DNA from: JAIBJN01 sp963842305 | GTDB taxonomy: Bacteria; Actinomycetota; Thermoleophilia; Gaiellales; Gaiellaceae | Assembly: GCA_963842305.1 (NCBI GenBank) | Contig: CAWJFW010000003.1 | Span: 496,001 to 560,000, forward strand | Length of the DNA: 64,000 nt | Direction: 5' to 3' | Shown here: positions 14,632-22,489 of the stretch, piece by piece | Layout: each line of letters begins with the position of its first letter | How positions within the stretch are numbered: position 1 is the first letter of the stretch | Position numbers and translations under genes: made by a program | Notes under the pieces: model-generated | What the model was told of the DNA's origin: nothing | Database searches by the model: none | The model's input: only the letters and a program-made list of their open reading frames with translations

Positions 14632-16412
14632 TCGCCGCGATCGTCGGCGTGCTGGCCCTCGCAGGGCCGGCGCACGCGGCCGTCCCGACCTCGCCCGTTT
14701 ACGACTCCGAGGGCAACCTGATCGAGACGCCCTTCGTCCCGCCTCCCGCTGAGCCCGTTCTCACCGAGGGGGAGGCCGTTGGCCGGGCGCTGGCCGTCGG
14801 AAAGGTTGCGGACTGGCTGGACCGGTACCCGGAGAAGAGCCTCACAAAGGAGGGCACGTTCGACGAGGACACGAACGCCTGGACCGTGAAGGTGTGGTCC
14901 GATTTGCCCGACGCGGGGCAGATCGTGCTCGCCAAGGTGGACGACACCTCGGGTGCCGTAACCGAGGCGTGGACAGGCCCGCAGGTCGCCTGGAAGATGG
15001 CGCGCGGCTACGACGGCGCCTTCGGCCGGAAGATCAACAACCCGTGGATCTGGGGCTCGCTCTGTGTGGCCTTCTTCCTCGGTCTCGCCAACCTGCGGCG
15101 CCCGCTTTCGATCCGCAACCTCGACCTGCTCGTCCTGCTCTCCTTCGGGGTTTCTCTGTACTTCTTCAACAAGGGAGAGGTCTTCACGGCGATGCCGCTG
15201 GCCTACCCGCCGCTCCTCTATCTGCTCGGCCGTATGGCCTGGATCGGGTGGAGGGGGCGCGGGAGCTCAGCGCAGCCGGTGTGGCCCGTCTGGGTGTTGG
15301 TCGCGGCGACTGTCTTCCTGGCCGGCTTTCGCTTCGGGATGAACGTGGGAGCCTCGAATGTGATCGACGTGGGGCTCGCCGGGGTCATCGGTGCGCAGCG
15401 GATCGTGGAGGACGGGGAGGCGCCGTACGGGAACATGCCCGACGACGAGGGCGAGGAGTGCGGCGAGCCGGACGCCGACGGCTACGTTCGCGAGCGCATC
15501 CAGACGAACGGGCGCTGCGAGGTGGCCAACGGCCGCGGCGACACCTACGGCCCGATCAGCTACCTCGCCTACGTGCCGGGCTTCGTTGCCATGGGCTACG
15601 ACTTCGAGTGGGACTCCCTGCCGGCGGCGCACTTCACCTCCCTCCTGTGGGACGCGCTCGCACTGATCGGGCTGGGCGTGTTAGGACTCCGCTTTGGGGG
15701 CGCGCGGCTCGGGGCGACGCTTGCCTTCGCGTGGGCGGCCTACCCGTTCACGCAGTACGTCTCGAACTCGAACTCGAACGACGCGATCATGCCGGCGCTC
15801 CTCATCTGGGGGCTCGTCTTCGTCACCCTGCCGTGGGGGCGCGGGCTCTTCGTCGGTCTCGCCGCGTGGACGAAGTTCGCCGCCTTCCTTCTCTTCCCGC
15901 TCTGGGCGTCCTATCCGAAGGCGTGGAAGTGGCCGAGGCAGCAACTCCTCTTCCTGGCCGGGATCCTGATGGCGACGGCACTCGGCTTCTGGCTGTTCCT
16001 GCTCGAGCCCGACCCCATCCACGCCGCGCGTATCTTCTGGGACCGGACGTTCGGTTGGCAGCTGTCGCGCGCGTCGCCGTTCTCGATCTGGGACTGGCGG
16101 GAGTACCCCGGTTACCCGGATCTGCACGTCGTGCAGACGGTTCTCAAAGGAGTGCTCGTGGCTTCGGCGTTCGTCCTGGCGTTCGTGCCGCGCACCCGGA
16201 ACATCGTCCAGCTGTCCGCCCTCACGGCCGCGCTGCTCATCGGCTTCGAGCTCGTGTTGACCCACTGGTTCTACCTCTACATCCCCTGGTTCTTCCCCTT
16301 CGTCGCGTTCGCGCTGCTCGTGCCCGCTGCCGTTCGGGTGGCCGAGCCGGAGCCGTTGCCGGAGGATGCGGGCGATGAGCGTCACGTCGGAGAGCTCCTC
16401 CCGACCCGCTGA
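14577..16412 (+). CDS. Polytopic membrane glycosyltransferase-like protein with N-terminal PepSY-like domain
   Basis: From GTG 14577 the product has 611 residues; GTG 14649 is a shorter alternative that loses part of the signal segment. Order: signal peptide (ARRVVAAIVGVLALAGPAHA), a soluble extracytoplasmic PepSY-like region (about 45-140), then many membrane segments. The large loop between early segments has DDEGEECGEPDADGYV and Cys residues. VSNSNSNDAIMPALLIWGLVFVTLPW and WTKFAAFLLFPLW resemble polyprenyl-phosphate-sugar-dependent (GT-C) transferases. Substrate unknown. It overlaps GtrA upstream and the next gene downstream, so the three form an envelope operon. Confidence 0.65.
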   Translation: MELRRQQALELPTAARRVVAAIVGVLALAGPAHAAVPTSPVYDSEGNLIETPFVPPPAEPVLTEGEAVGRALAVGKVADWLDRYPEKSLTKEGTFDEDTNAWTVKVWSDLPDAGQIVLAKVDDTSGAVTEAWTGPQVAWKMARGYDGAFGRKINNPWIWGSLCVAFFLGLANLRRPLSIRNLDLLVLLSFGVSLYFFNKGEVFTAMPLAYPPLLYLLGRMAWIGWRGRGSSAQPVWPVWVLVAATVFLAGFRFGMNVGASNVIDVGLAGVIGAQRIVEDGEAPYGNMPDDEGEECGEPDADGYVRERIQTNGRCEVANGRGDTYGPISYLAYVPGFVAMGYDFEWDSLPAAHFTSLLWDALALIGLGVLGLRFGGARLGATLAFAWAAYPFTQYVSNSNSNDAIMPALLIWGLVFVTLPWGRGLFVGLAAWTKFAAFLLFPLWASYPKAWKWPRQQLLFLAGILMATALGFWLFLLEPDPIHAARIFWDRTFGWQLSRASPFSIWDWREYPGYPDLHVVQTVLKGVLVASAFVLAFVPRTRNIVQLSALTAALLIGFELVLTHWFYLYIPWFFPFVAFALLVPAAVRVAEPEPLPEDAGDERHVGELLPTR

Positions 16413-17611
16413 CACCGGGCTCGTCCTCCTCACCCTCGCGGTCGGGCTGGGCCTCCTGACCGCGTCGTGGGGAGCGCTGCACCTGCCGCCGTTCGACCGC
16501 TACCAGATCGTCGACACGCCCGGTGTACCAGGACTACGGCGAGGCCATGGCGGCAGGCGAGGTGCCGTACCGCGACTTCGATCTCGAGTACCCGCCGGGC
16601 GCGCTTCCGGTCTTCTGGCTGCCGACGCTCGGCCCGCCCGAGCACTACGACTCGATCTTCGAGGCGCTCATGTGGATTTGCGCGGCGGCGATGCTCGCGC
16701 TCGTCGTGCGCGGCGTCGCGACCTTCCGGGACGCGCCCACACGGCTTCTCCTCGTCGCCGTTGGGATCGGGCTCTTTCCGCTCGCCCTCGGAACGGTCGT
16801 GCTCACGCGCTACGACCTCTGGCCCGCGGCCCTGGCGGCCGCGGCGCTGACGGCGGTTCTCGTCGGCAGGGACCGGCTCGGGCTGGCTGTGCTCGGGCTC
16901 GCCGTCGCAGCGAAGATCTATCCGCTCGTGCTCCTCCCTCCGCTGCTCGTCTACGTCGGCCGAAGACGGGGGTGGCGAGAGGCGGCGATCGGTTTGGGCG
17001 CCTTCGTGACCGTGCTTGCAGTCGTCGTGCTGCCGTTCGCGATCGTCGCCCCCGACGGGCTTGTGGAGTCGCTCGAACGCCAACTCGGCCGACCGCTCCA
17101 GATCGAGAGCCTCGGTGCCTCGGTGCTGCTCGTCGCGCACCAGCTCGGGCTCTACGAGCCGACCGTTGTCTCGTCGTACGGCTCCCAGAACCTGGCCGGA
17201 TCTCTGCCGGATGCGGTCGCCACGGTGCAGACCGTGGTGCAGGCGCTCGCGCTCGTCGCGATCTGGCTCGTGTTTGCGCGCGGCCCCGCCACGGCGGCGC
17301 GGCTCGTCGCCGTCTGCGCGGCCTCCGTCGTGGTCTTCGTCGCGTTCGGCAAGGTGCTCTCGCCGCAGTTCTTGATCTGGCTCGTCCCCGTCGTCGCCCT
17401 GGTAGGTGGGAGAGGCGGGCTCGCGGCGGGCGCGCTTCTCGGCGCCGCACTCGTCACGACGCACCTCTGGTTTCCGACGCGCTACTGGGATCTCGTCGCG
17501 CTCGAGCCCGTTGGCTGGCTCGCGCTCGTCCGCAACGTGTTCCTCGTCGCGCTGGCAGCCGGCCTGGCGGTCGCTACGGCACGGGCACGCGCAGAGCCTC
17601 GCAGCGGGTAG
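16375..17611 (+). CDS. GT87/DUF2029-type membrane mannosyltransferase-like protein, apparent +1 frameshift
   Basis: The ATG at 16375 opens one membrane segment (TGLVLLTLAVGLGLLTASW) and continues to DRYQIVDTP near 16520. The family's next motif is then read in the following frame: VYQDYGEAMAAGEVPYRDF, DLEYPPGALPVFWLP, and on through eight or more membrane segments to 17611. One extra G in CCCGGTG at 16519-16525 explains the break: without it the text reads DTPVYQDYGE, as the family requires. With it the natural protein would be cut to about 50 residues plus junk. GT-C enzymes use polyprenyl-phosphate sugars outside the membrane. Overlaps the upstream gene by 38 bp. Confidence 0.75.
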
Positions 17612-18356
17612 CGCGCCCATCGGCTCCGCATTCGACGACGACGCCTTCGATCCGAACGTCCCCTTCTGCCGGGTGGAAGCGCACCGGGATCCCGGTGCGC
17701 ATTCGCTGGATGGCGAGCTCGGCGCGCACGCCGATGACGGAATCGTGTGGACCGGTCATGCCCGCGTCGGTGATCGCTGCGGTTCCGCCGGCGAGGACGC
17801 GGGCGTCGTTCGTCTGCACGTGAGTGTGCGTCCCGAGGACGGCGGTGACCCGGCCGTCGAGCAGGCGGGCGAGAGCGATCTTCTCGCTCGTCGCCTCGGC
17901 GTGGAAGTCGACGAGGACGACGGGTGTCTGCTCGCGGGCCTCCTCGACGAGCGCGTCCACGACCCGGAACGGATGAACAGGCGTCTGGAGGAAGAGCTGG
18001 CCCTGGAGGTTCAGGACCGCGACCTGCTCCCCGCCGCGTGCTTTGACGACGGTCAGGCCGCGGCCCGGGATGCCGGCTTCGCCGAAGTTGGCCGGTCGGA
18101 GAACGCGGGGATCGGACTCGAGCATGGGCACGAGGTCTCGGTGACGCCAGACATGGTTTCCCGTCGTGATCACGTCGGCGCCCGCCTCGAGCAGGCGATA
18201 TGCGAGCTTGGCGGTCAGGCCGATGCCGTCCGCGGCGTTCTCGCCGTTCACGACGCAGAGGTCGGCGTCGAGCTCGTGCCTGAGCTCGGGCAGGCGGTCG
18301 GTCACGGCCCGTCGCCCGGGCGGGCCGAAGACGTCACCGATGAAGAGCAGCTTCAG
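17574..18356 (-). CDS. YmdB-family metallophosphoesterase, possible CTG start
   Basis: The calcineurin-like YmdB family hydrolyses 2',3'-cyclic nucleotides. Conserved motifs are complete: VNGENAADG, ITTGNHVWRH, VDFHAEATSEK and LGTHTHVQT. The first metal-binding motif, KLLFIGDVFGPPGRR, lies upstream of the first standard start (GTG 18305) and is in frame only back to a CTG at 18354-18356. With that codon the protein has 260 residues, the family's normal length. No good ribosome binding site precedes it. It follows the M23-like gene by 14 bp on the same strand. Function by family; the start is uncertain. Confidence 0.82.
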   Translation of the reverse strand: MKLLFIGDVFGPPGRRAVTDRLPELRHELDADLCVVNGENAADGIGLTAKLAYRLLEAGADVITTGNHVWRHRDLVPMLESDPRVLRPANFGEAGIPGRGLTVVKARGGEQVAVLNLQGQLFLQTPVHPFRVVDALVEEAREQTPVVLVDFHAEATSEKIALARLLDGRVTAVLGTHTHVQTNDARVLAGGTAAITDAGMTGPHDSVIGVRAELAIQRMRTGIPVRFHPAEGDVRIEGVVVECGADGRATRCEALRVPVP

Positions 18357-18370
18357 GGAGTGGTGCCGAT

Positions 18371-19396
18371 CTAGGGGCTCGTGAGGGCCGTGGCAGGCTG
18401 CACCTCGATGTGCACGTGCTGGCCGTTGTCCTGCGTGTAGCGGGCGAGCCCGGCCCGCTCCACGTCCGAGAGATCGATGACGCGGCCGATCTTGGTCGTC
18501 CCCGACGAGACGGTCGAGCCGACGGTGAGCGCTGGATCGGCGCGGAGGTTCGAGAGCGAGACGACGACGCCCGGTGAGCCGGACGGCTGGATGTCGATCC
18601 GCACGCCGTAGATCTGTCCGTTGACGACGTTGTCCGTGACGGCGATGACGCTGCCGTCGACCGGCGCGTAGACGTCGGTGTCGACCGGTGCTCCGACGTC
18701 GAGGCCGCCGGTGTCGACGCCCACTCCGCCGTCGAGCATGTAGTAGCGCATGCCCGAGCCGCTCGTACCGAAGAGCCGCCTGAAGAGGCGCTCGGCGAGG
18801 CCGGCGTTCGCCTGGGTGCCGACCGGCTCGAGCGGGAGCGCGAGCGTTCCGCTGGCGTGGTAGCCGAGCGCGGTCACCCGGCTCTGGTTGACCGGGAGCT
18901 GGATGCGCAGGGAATCCTGGGTGGCGACGATCTCGGGCCGAGGCGGGCCGGCCGGGAGGAGACGCGAGGCCGGGGCCGGGCCCGTGATCGTGACGGCGGT
19001 TTCGCCGCCGCGCCCGAAGGCGGTGAGAAGGAGCGCTACGAGGCAGCCGCAGGCGATGACGACGAGGGCCGCCGTGCGGCGCGCGCGGCGGGCTTTCGCC
19101 CTGGCTTCGTCACGCTGGCGCTGCCTGGCGCGTGCGGCGAAGCCCGGGGCTTCGGTCATAGCCATCCGCGGCACGGTAACGAAGGTGGCCAGCGCTTTCA
19201 AACCGAACCGACGCTCGGTTTCGGGACCAGGTTCGTCCTCGGGCCCCGTCTCGGGCGCGACCGGCTCGGGTTTGAGCGCCAGCGCCCCCTGGGTGGGGAA
19301 CTCCCAGTCCTCCTCGACGCCCCAGAGGTCGATGACGTTCCCGCGCGTCGCAGGGGCTTCGTGCTCGTGGTCGTAAAGCTCTTGACCGACCGGCAT
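18371..19396 (-). CDS. Membrane-anchored M23-peptidase-like protein with degenerate metal site
   Basis: 341 residues from the ATG at 19396. An acidic cytoplasmic region (about 1-95) and a basic stretch precede one membrane segment (TAALVVIACGCLVALLLTAF, about 118-137). The extracytoplasmic part carries an M23/LytM-like beta domain: VDTDVYAPVDGSVIAV, YGVRIDIQPSG, and near the end GQHVHIEVQP, the HxH of M23. The first metal motif (HxxxD) is not recognisable, since the corresponding stretch reads LDGGVGVDTGGLDVG. It is probably not an active peptidase and may activate or recruit a cell-wall hydrolase. Divergent from hemB. Confidence 0.72.
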   Translation of the reverse strand: MPVGQELYDHEHEAPATRGNVIDLWGVEEDWEFPTQGALALKPEPVAPETGPEDEPGPETERRFGLKALATFVTVPRMAMTEAPGFAARARQRQRDEARAKARRARRTAALVVIACGCLVALLLTAFGRGGETAVTITGPAPASRLLPAGPPRPEIVATQDSLRIQLPVNQSRVTALGYHASGTLALPLEPVGTQANAGLAERLFRRLFGTSGSGMRYYMLDGGVGVDTGGLDVGAPVDTDVYAPVDGSVIAVTDNVVNGQIYGVRIDIQPSGSPGVVVSLSNLRADPALTVGSTVSSGTTKIGRVIDLSDVERAGLARYTQDNGQHVHIEVQPATALTSP

Positions 19397-19489
19397 CACT
19401 GGCCTTGCGGCGTGGCTCGCCGTGCGGCCACCATGCCAGGGCCTGCGGACGACGGAGGTATCGGTCTCCGTGCGAAGATTCCGGGCGAC

Positions 19490-20461
19490 ATGTCGACCTT
19501 TCCGCTGACGCGCCTGCGCCGCTTCCGGCGCACGGCGGCGCTTCGCTCGTTGGTCCGCGAGACGCGCCTCGACCTCGAAGACATCGTCTATCCGCTGTTT
19601 GTGTGCCCCGGCGCAGGTGTCGATCGGCCCCTCGAAGGACTCCCAGGGATCGCACAGCGCTCCGTCGACGAGCTCTGCCGCGAAGCCCAGTCCGCCCACC
19701 GGGCCGGCGTGCGCGCTGTCCTCCTGTTCGGGATTCCCGAGGAGAAGGACGAGGCGGCGTCGGGTGCCTACGACGACGACGGGATCATCCAACAAGCGCT
19801 GCGCGCGCTGCGCGAGGAGGCTCCCGGGCTCGTACTCCTGACCGACGTGTGCCTCTGCGAGTACACGTCGCACGGCCACTGCGGCGTCGTCGAGGGCGAC
19901 GAGATCCTGAACGACGTCTCGCTCGAGCTCCTGGCCAAGACGGCGGTCAGCCATGCGGAGGCCGGCGCCGACGCCGTGTGCCCGAGCGACATGCTCGACG
20001 GCCGCGTCGGAGCGATCCGCGGCGCGCTGGACTCCGAGGGCTACGAGCAGCTGCCGATCGTTTCCTACTCGGCCAAGTACGCCTCAGCGTTCTATGGGCC
20101 CTTCCGGGAGGCGGCAGATTCGACGCCGGCGTTCGGCGACCGGCGGAGCTATCAGATGGACCCGCCCAACGTCCGCGAGGCTCTGCGCGAATGCGAGCTC
20201 GACCTCAACGAGGGTGCCGACGCGCTGATGGTGAAGCCCGCGCTCCCCTATCTCGACGTCATCAGGGCCGTTCGCGAGCGCTTCGATGCCCCACTCTTCG
20301 CCTACAACGTGAGCGGCGAATACGCCATGGTCAAGGCGGCCGGGGCCCGCGGCTGGCTGGACGAGCGCCAGGCCGCGCTCGAGAGCCTGACCGCCGTCAA
20401 GCGCGCGGGTGCGGACGTGATCGTCTCGTACTGGGCCCGGGAGCTGGCGGAATGGCTCTAA
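19490..20461 (+). CDS. hemB: Delta-aminolevulinic acid dehydratase (porphobilinogen synthase)
   Basis: 323 residues from the ATG at 19490. It condenses two 5-aminolevulinates to porphobilinogen. The zinc-type metal motif DVCLCEYTSHGHCG (about residues 118-131) has three Cys, and both active-site lysines are present: SYSAKYASAFYGPFR (near 192) and DALMVKPALPYLD (near 246). Followed with a 10-bp overlap by hemL, the enzyme making its substrate. Heme made here would serve the nearby cytochrome bc genes. Confidence 0.96.
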   Translation: MSTFPLTRLRRFRRTAALRSLVRETRLDLEDIVYPLFVCPGAGVDRPLEGLPGIAQRSVDELCREAQSAHRAGVRAVLLFGIPEEKDEAASGAYDDDGIIQQALRALREEAPGLVLLTDVCLCEYTSHGHCGVVEGDEILNDVSLELLAKTAVSHAEAGADAVCPSDMLDGRVGAIRGALDSEGYEQLPIVSYSAKYASAFYGPFREAADSTPAFGDRRSYQMDPPNVREALRECELDLNEGADALMVKPALPYLDVIRAVRERFDAPLFAYNVSGEYAMVKAAGARGWLDERQAALESLTAVKRAGADVIVSYWARELAEWL

Positions 20462-21732
20462 GGGTGACCGGGAGCGGTCTCTTCGAACGGGCGACCTCGG
20501 TCATTCCGGGCGGGGTCAACTCGCCCGTGCGGGCATGGGGGGCGGTCGGCGCCGGCGAGCCGTTCTTCGCCGCCCGGGGCGAGGGCGCGTCTCTCTGGGA
20601 CTCCGACGGCAACCGCTACGTCGACTGGGTGATGTCGTGGGGCCCGCTCGTCTTCGGCCATGCCGATGCCGAGGTCGTCGAGGCGGTTCAGGAGGCGGCC
20701 GCCGACGGGACGACGTTCGGTGCCCCGACCGAACGCGAGGTGGCGCTCGCCGAGGAGCTCGTCGACGCGGTCCCCTCAGTCGAGAAGGTGCGCCTCGTCT
20801 CCTCCGGCACCGAAGCCGCCATGAGCGCCTTGCGGCTCGCCCGCGGCATCACCGGACGCGATCGCATCCTCAAGTTCTCGGGCTGCTACCACGGTCACGC
20901 CGACGCGCTCCTCGCCGCCGCCGGCTCGGGAATCGCCACGCTCGGCATTCCTTCATCGCCCGGGGTGCCTGCCGGGGCTGCGGCCGACACGCTCGTCTGC
21001 GCCTACAACGACATCGAGGACCTCACGGAGGCGGTCGACCGCCACGGCGAAGAGCTCGCGGCGATCATCGTCGAGCCGGTGGCGGGCAACATGGGCGTCG
21101 TTCCGCCGGAGCCCGGTTTCCTCGAGACGTTGCGCGCCCGCGCCGATGCGTGCGGTGCCCTGCTCGTGTTCGACGAGGTCATCACCGGATTCCGCGTCGC
21201 CCGCGGCGGCGCGCAGGAGCGCTACGGAGTCACGCCCGACCTGACCGTTCTCGGCAAGATCGCCGGCGGGGGCCTGCCCCTCGCTGCCTTCGGCGGCAGA
21301 GCCGACGTCATGGACGAGCTGGCGCCCGTCGGGCCCGTCTACCAGGCCGGCACGCTCTCGGGGAACCCGCTCGCGACCGCGGCGGCGCTCGTCGTCCTCC
21401 GGCGCCTCCGGGCTCCGGACACGTACGCGCGGCTCGAGGAGACCGGCGCGCGGCTCGAGGCGGAGCTCCGGGACGCCGCCGGGGACTCACCGGTCTGTGT
21501 TCAGCGCGTCGGCGCCATGGCGACGCTCTACTTTCGCGAGGGGCCTGTCCGGAACTTCGAGGACGCCGGGGCGAGCGACACGGAGCGCTACGGCGCCTGG
21601 TTCCGGCATCTGCTGGCCCGCGGCCAGTACGTCGCCCCCTCGCAGTTCGAGGCCCTCTTCGTCTCGACCGCCCACGACGAGCCCGAGGTCGATGCGCTCG
21701 TGGAGGCCGCGCATGAGTTCTTCCGCAGCTGA
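20452..21732 (+). CDS. hemL: Glutamate-1-semialdehyde 2,1-aminomutase
   Basis: 426 residues. The PLP enzyme converts glutamate-1-semialdehyde to 5-aminolevulinate. Signatures: ATSVIPGGVNSPVRAW at the start, SGTEAAMSALRLARGITGRDRILKFSGCYHGHADALL, VFDEVITGFRVARGGAQ, and the Schiff-base lysine in TVLGKIAGGGLPLAAFGG (about 266). The terminal segment AHDEPEVDALVEAAHEFF is typical. Its ATG lies inside the end of hemB, and the following small gene starts 20 bp before its stop, indicating a single translational unit. Confidence 0.96.
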   Translation: MALRVTGSGLFERATSVIPGGVNSPVRAWGAVGAGEPFFAARGEGASLWDSDGNRYVDWVMSWGPLVFGHADAEVVEAVQEAAADGTTFGAPTEREVALAEELVDAVPSVEKVRLVSSGTEAAMSALRLARGITGRDRILKFSGCYHGHADALLAAAGSGIATLGIPSSPGVPAGAAADTLVCAYNDIEDLTEAVDRHGEELAAIIVEPVAGNMGVVPPEPGFLETLRARADACGALLVFDEVITGFRVARGGAQERYGVTPDLTVLGKIAGGGLPLAAFGGRADVMDELAPVGPVYQAGTLSGNPLATAAALVVLRRLRAPDTYARLEETGARLEAELRDAAGDSPVCVQRVGAMATLYFREGPVRNFEDAGASDTERYGAWFRHLLARGQYVAPSQFEALFVSTAHDEPEVDALVEAAHEFFRS

Positions 21733-22261
21733 TCTCGGCATCTGGGCGACAATCGCCGACGAGGCGGCGCGCGAGAGTGCGCTGTGGGCCGCCGCGCTCC
21801 TGCCGGAGGAGGAGCGAGACGACACGCCCGTCTTCTCGACCCTCGCCGACGGGCGCTACGCCCTCGGCCTCGAGTCGATCTACGAGGGCTACCTCCTGCA
21901 CTACGGGCGGCCGCGGCTGTTCGGGCCGGGGGACGCCGACACCGCGATTCTCCTCGGCGATTACCTCTACGCGCACGGTCTCGTCCGCGTCGCGGCGCAC
22001 GGCGAGGTCCTGGTGGTCTCCGACCTGGCCGAGCTCATCTCGCTGTGCTCGCAGCTCCGCGCCGAGGAGCTCGATGGAGACGGCCCGGCCTGGGCCGGAA
22101 CCGCTGCCCTCCTCGGATGTGGCGACGGCCGCCTCGAAAACGCGCGTGCTGCGCTCCGTGTGAACGGCGACCCGAGGCCGCTGCTGGCGCTCGCCGAGCT
22201 CGAAGCGGGCGGGGATGCGGTCGGGCAGACTCTCGTCCGCCACGCCGGCCGGGTGCTCTAA
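21713..22261 (+). CDS. Unrecognised protein downstream of hemL, possibly a degenerate prenyltransferase-like helical protein
   Basis: 182 residues, acidic, mainly helical, no signal peptide. I do not recognise the family with confidence. The stretch DADTAILLGDYLYAHGLVRVA then LAELISLCSQLRAE looks like the helix in trans-polyprenyl synthases that reads GDYLxARA and LAxxI. The Asp-rich catalytic motifs of those enzymes are absent, so if related it would be a non-catalytic partner. It overlaps hemL by 20 bp and sits close to the menaquinone genes. The link to isoprenoids is weak inference. Confidence 0.5.
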   Translation: MSSSAADLGIWATIADEAARESALWAAALLPEEERDDTPVFSTLADGRYALGLESIYEGYLLHYGRPRLFGPGDADTAILLGDYLYAHGLVRVAAHGEVLVVSDLAELISLCSQLRAEELDGDGPAWAGTAALLGCGDGRLENARAALRVNGDPRPLLALAELEAGGDAVGQTLVRHAGRVL

Positions 22262-22264
22262 GAT
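22259..22264 (+). promoter_or_regulatory. -10 box of the 52-residue membrane protein gene
   Basis: TAAGAT overlaps the preceding stop codon and ends 7 nt before the ATG at 22272; leaderless spacing. Confidence 0.4.
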
Positions 22265-22271
22265 CCGCGCC

Positions 22272-22430
22272 ATGCTGAGCGCCCTCGTCCTAGCCGCCGA
22301 GAAGTCCACGGCCGAGGAGGGACGCGACATCATCGTCGCGATGCTCGTGGTCGGTCTCATCTTCTGCAGCGTCATCGCCATCGGGCAGTTCGCCCGCTGG
22401 GTCGGCCACCGCCGGGGCCACGGCCACTAG
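22272..22430 (+). CDS. 52-residue single-pass membrane protein
   Basis: A short N-terminal stretch (MLSALVLAAEKSTAEEGRD) precedes one strong membrane segment (IIVAMLVVGLIFCSVIAIGQF) and a His/Arg-rich tail (ARWVGHRRGHGH). The reading frame has its own -10 box at leaderless distance and is followed by a hairpin, which supports a real, separately expressed gene. No family recognised. The His-rich tail could bind metal, but that is a guess. Confidence 0.55.
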   Translation: MLSALVLAAEKSTAEEGRDIIVAMLVVGLIFCSVIAIGQFARWVGHRRGHGH

Positions 22431-22439
22431 CCGGCTCGG

Positions 22440-22457
22440 GGCGCCCACACGGGCGCC
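22440..22457 (+). terminator. Hairpin after the small membrane protein gene
   Basis: GGCGCCC (22440-22446), ACAC loop, GGGCGCC (22451-22457): a perfect 7-bp GC stem 9 nt after the stop, without a T-run. Confidence 0.5.
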
Positions 22458-22476
22458 TGCGCGCGACGTGCCTGGA

Positions 22477-22482
22477 TAGACT
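22477..22482 (+). promoter_or_regulatory. -10 box of the ubiD-family gene
   Basis: TAGACT ends 7 nt before the GTG at 22490; leaderless spacing. Confidence 0.4.
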
Positions 22483-22489
22483 CGGACCG

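Noticed and set aside
15760..15790. Ser-Asn repeat (SNSNSND) as a recoding or repeat signal
   Set aside because: A short repeat inside a membrane protein loop, in frame, with no sign of expansion.
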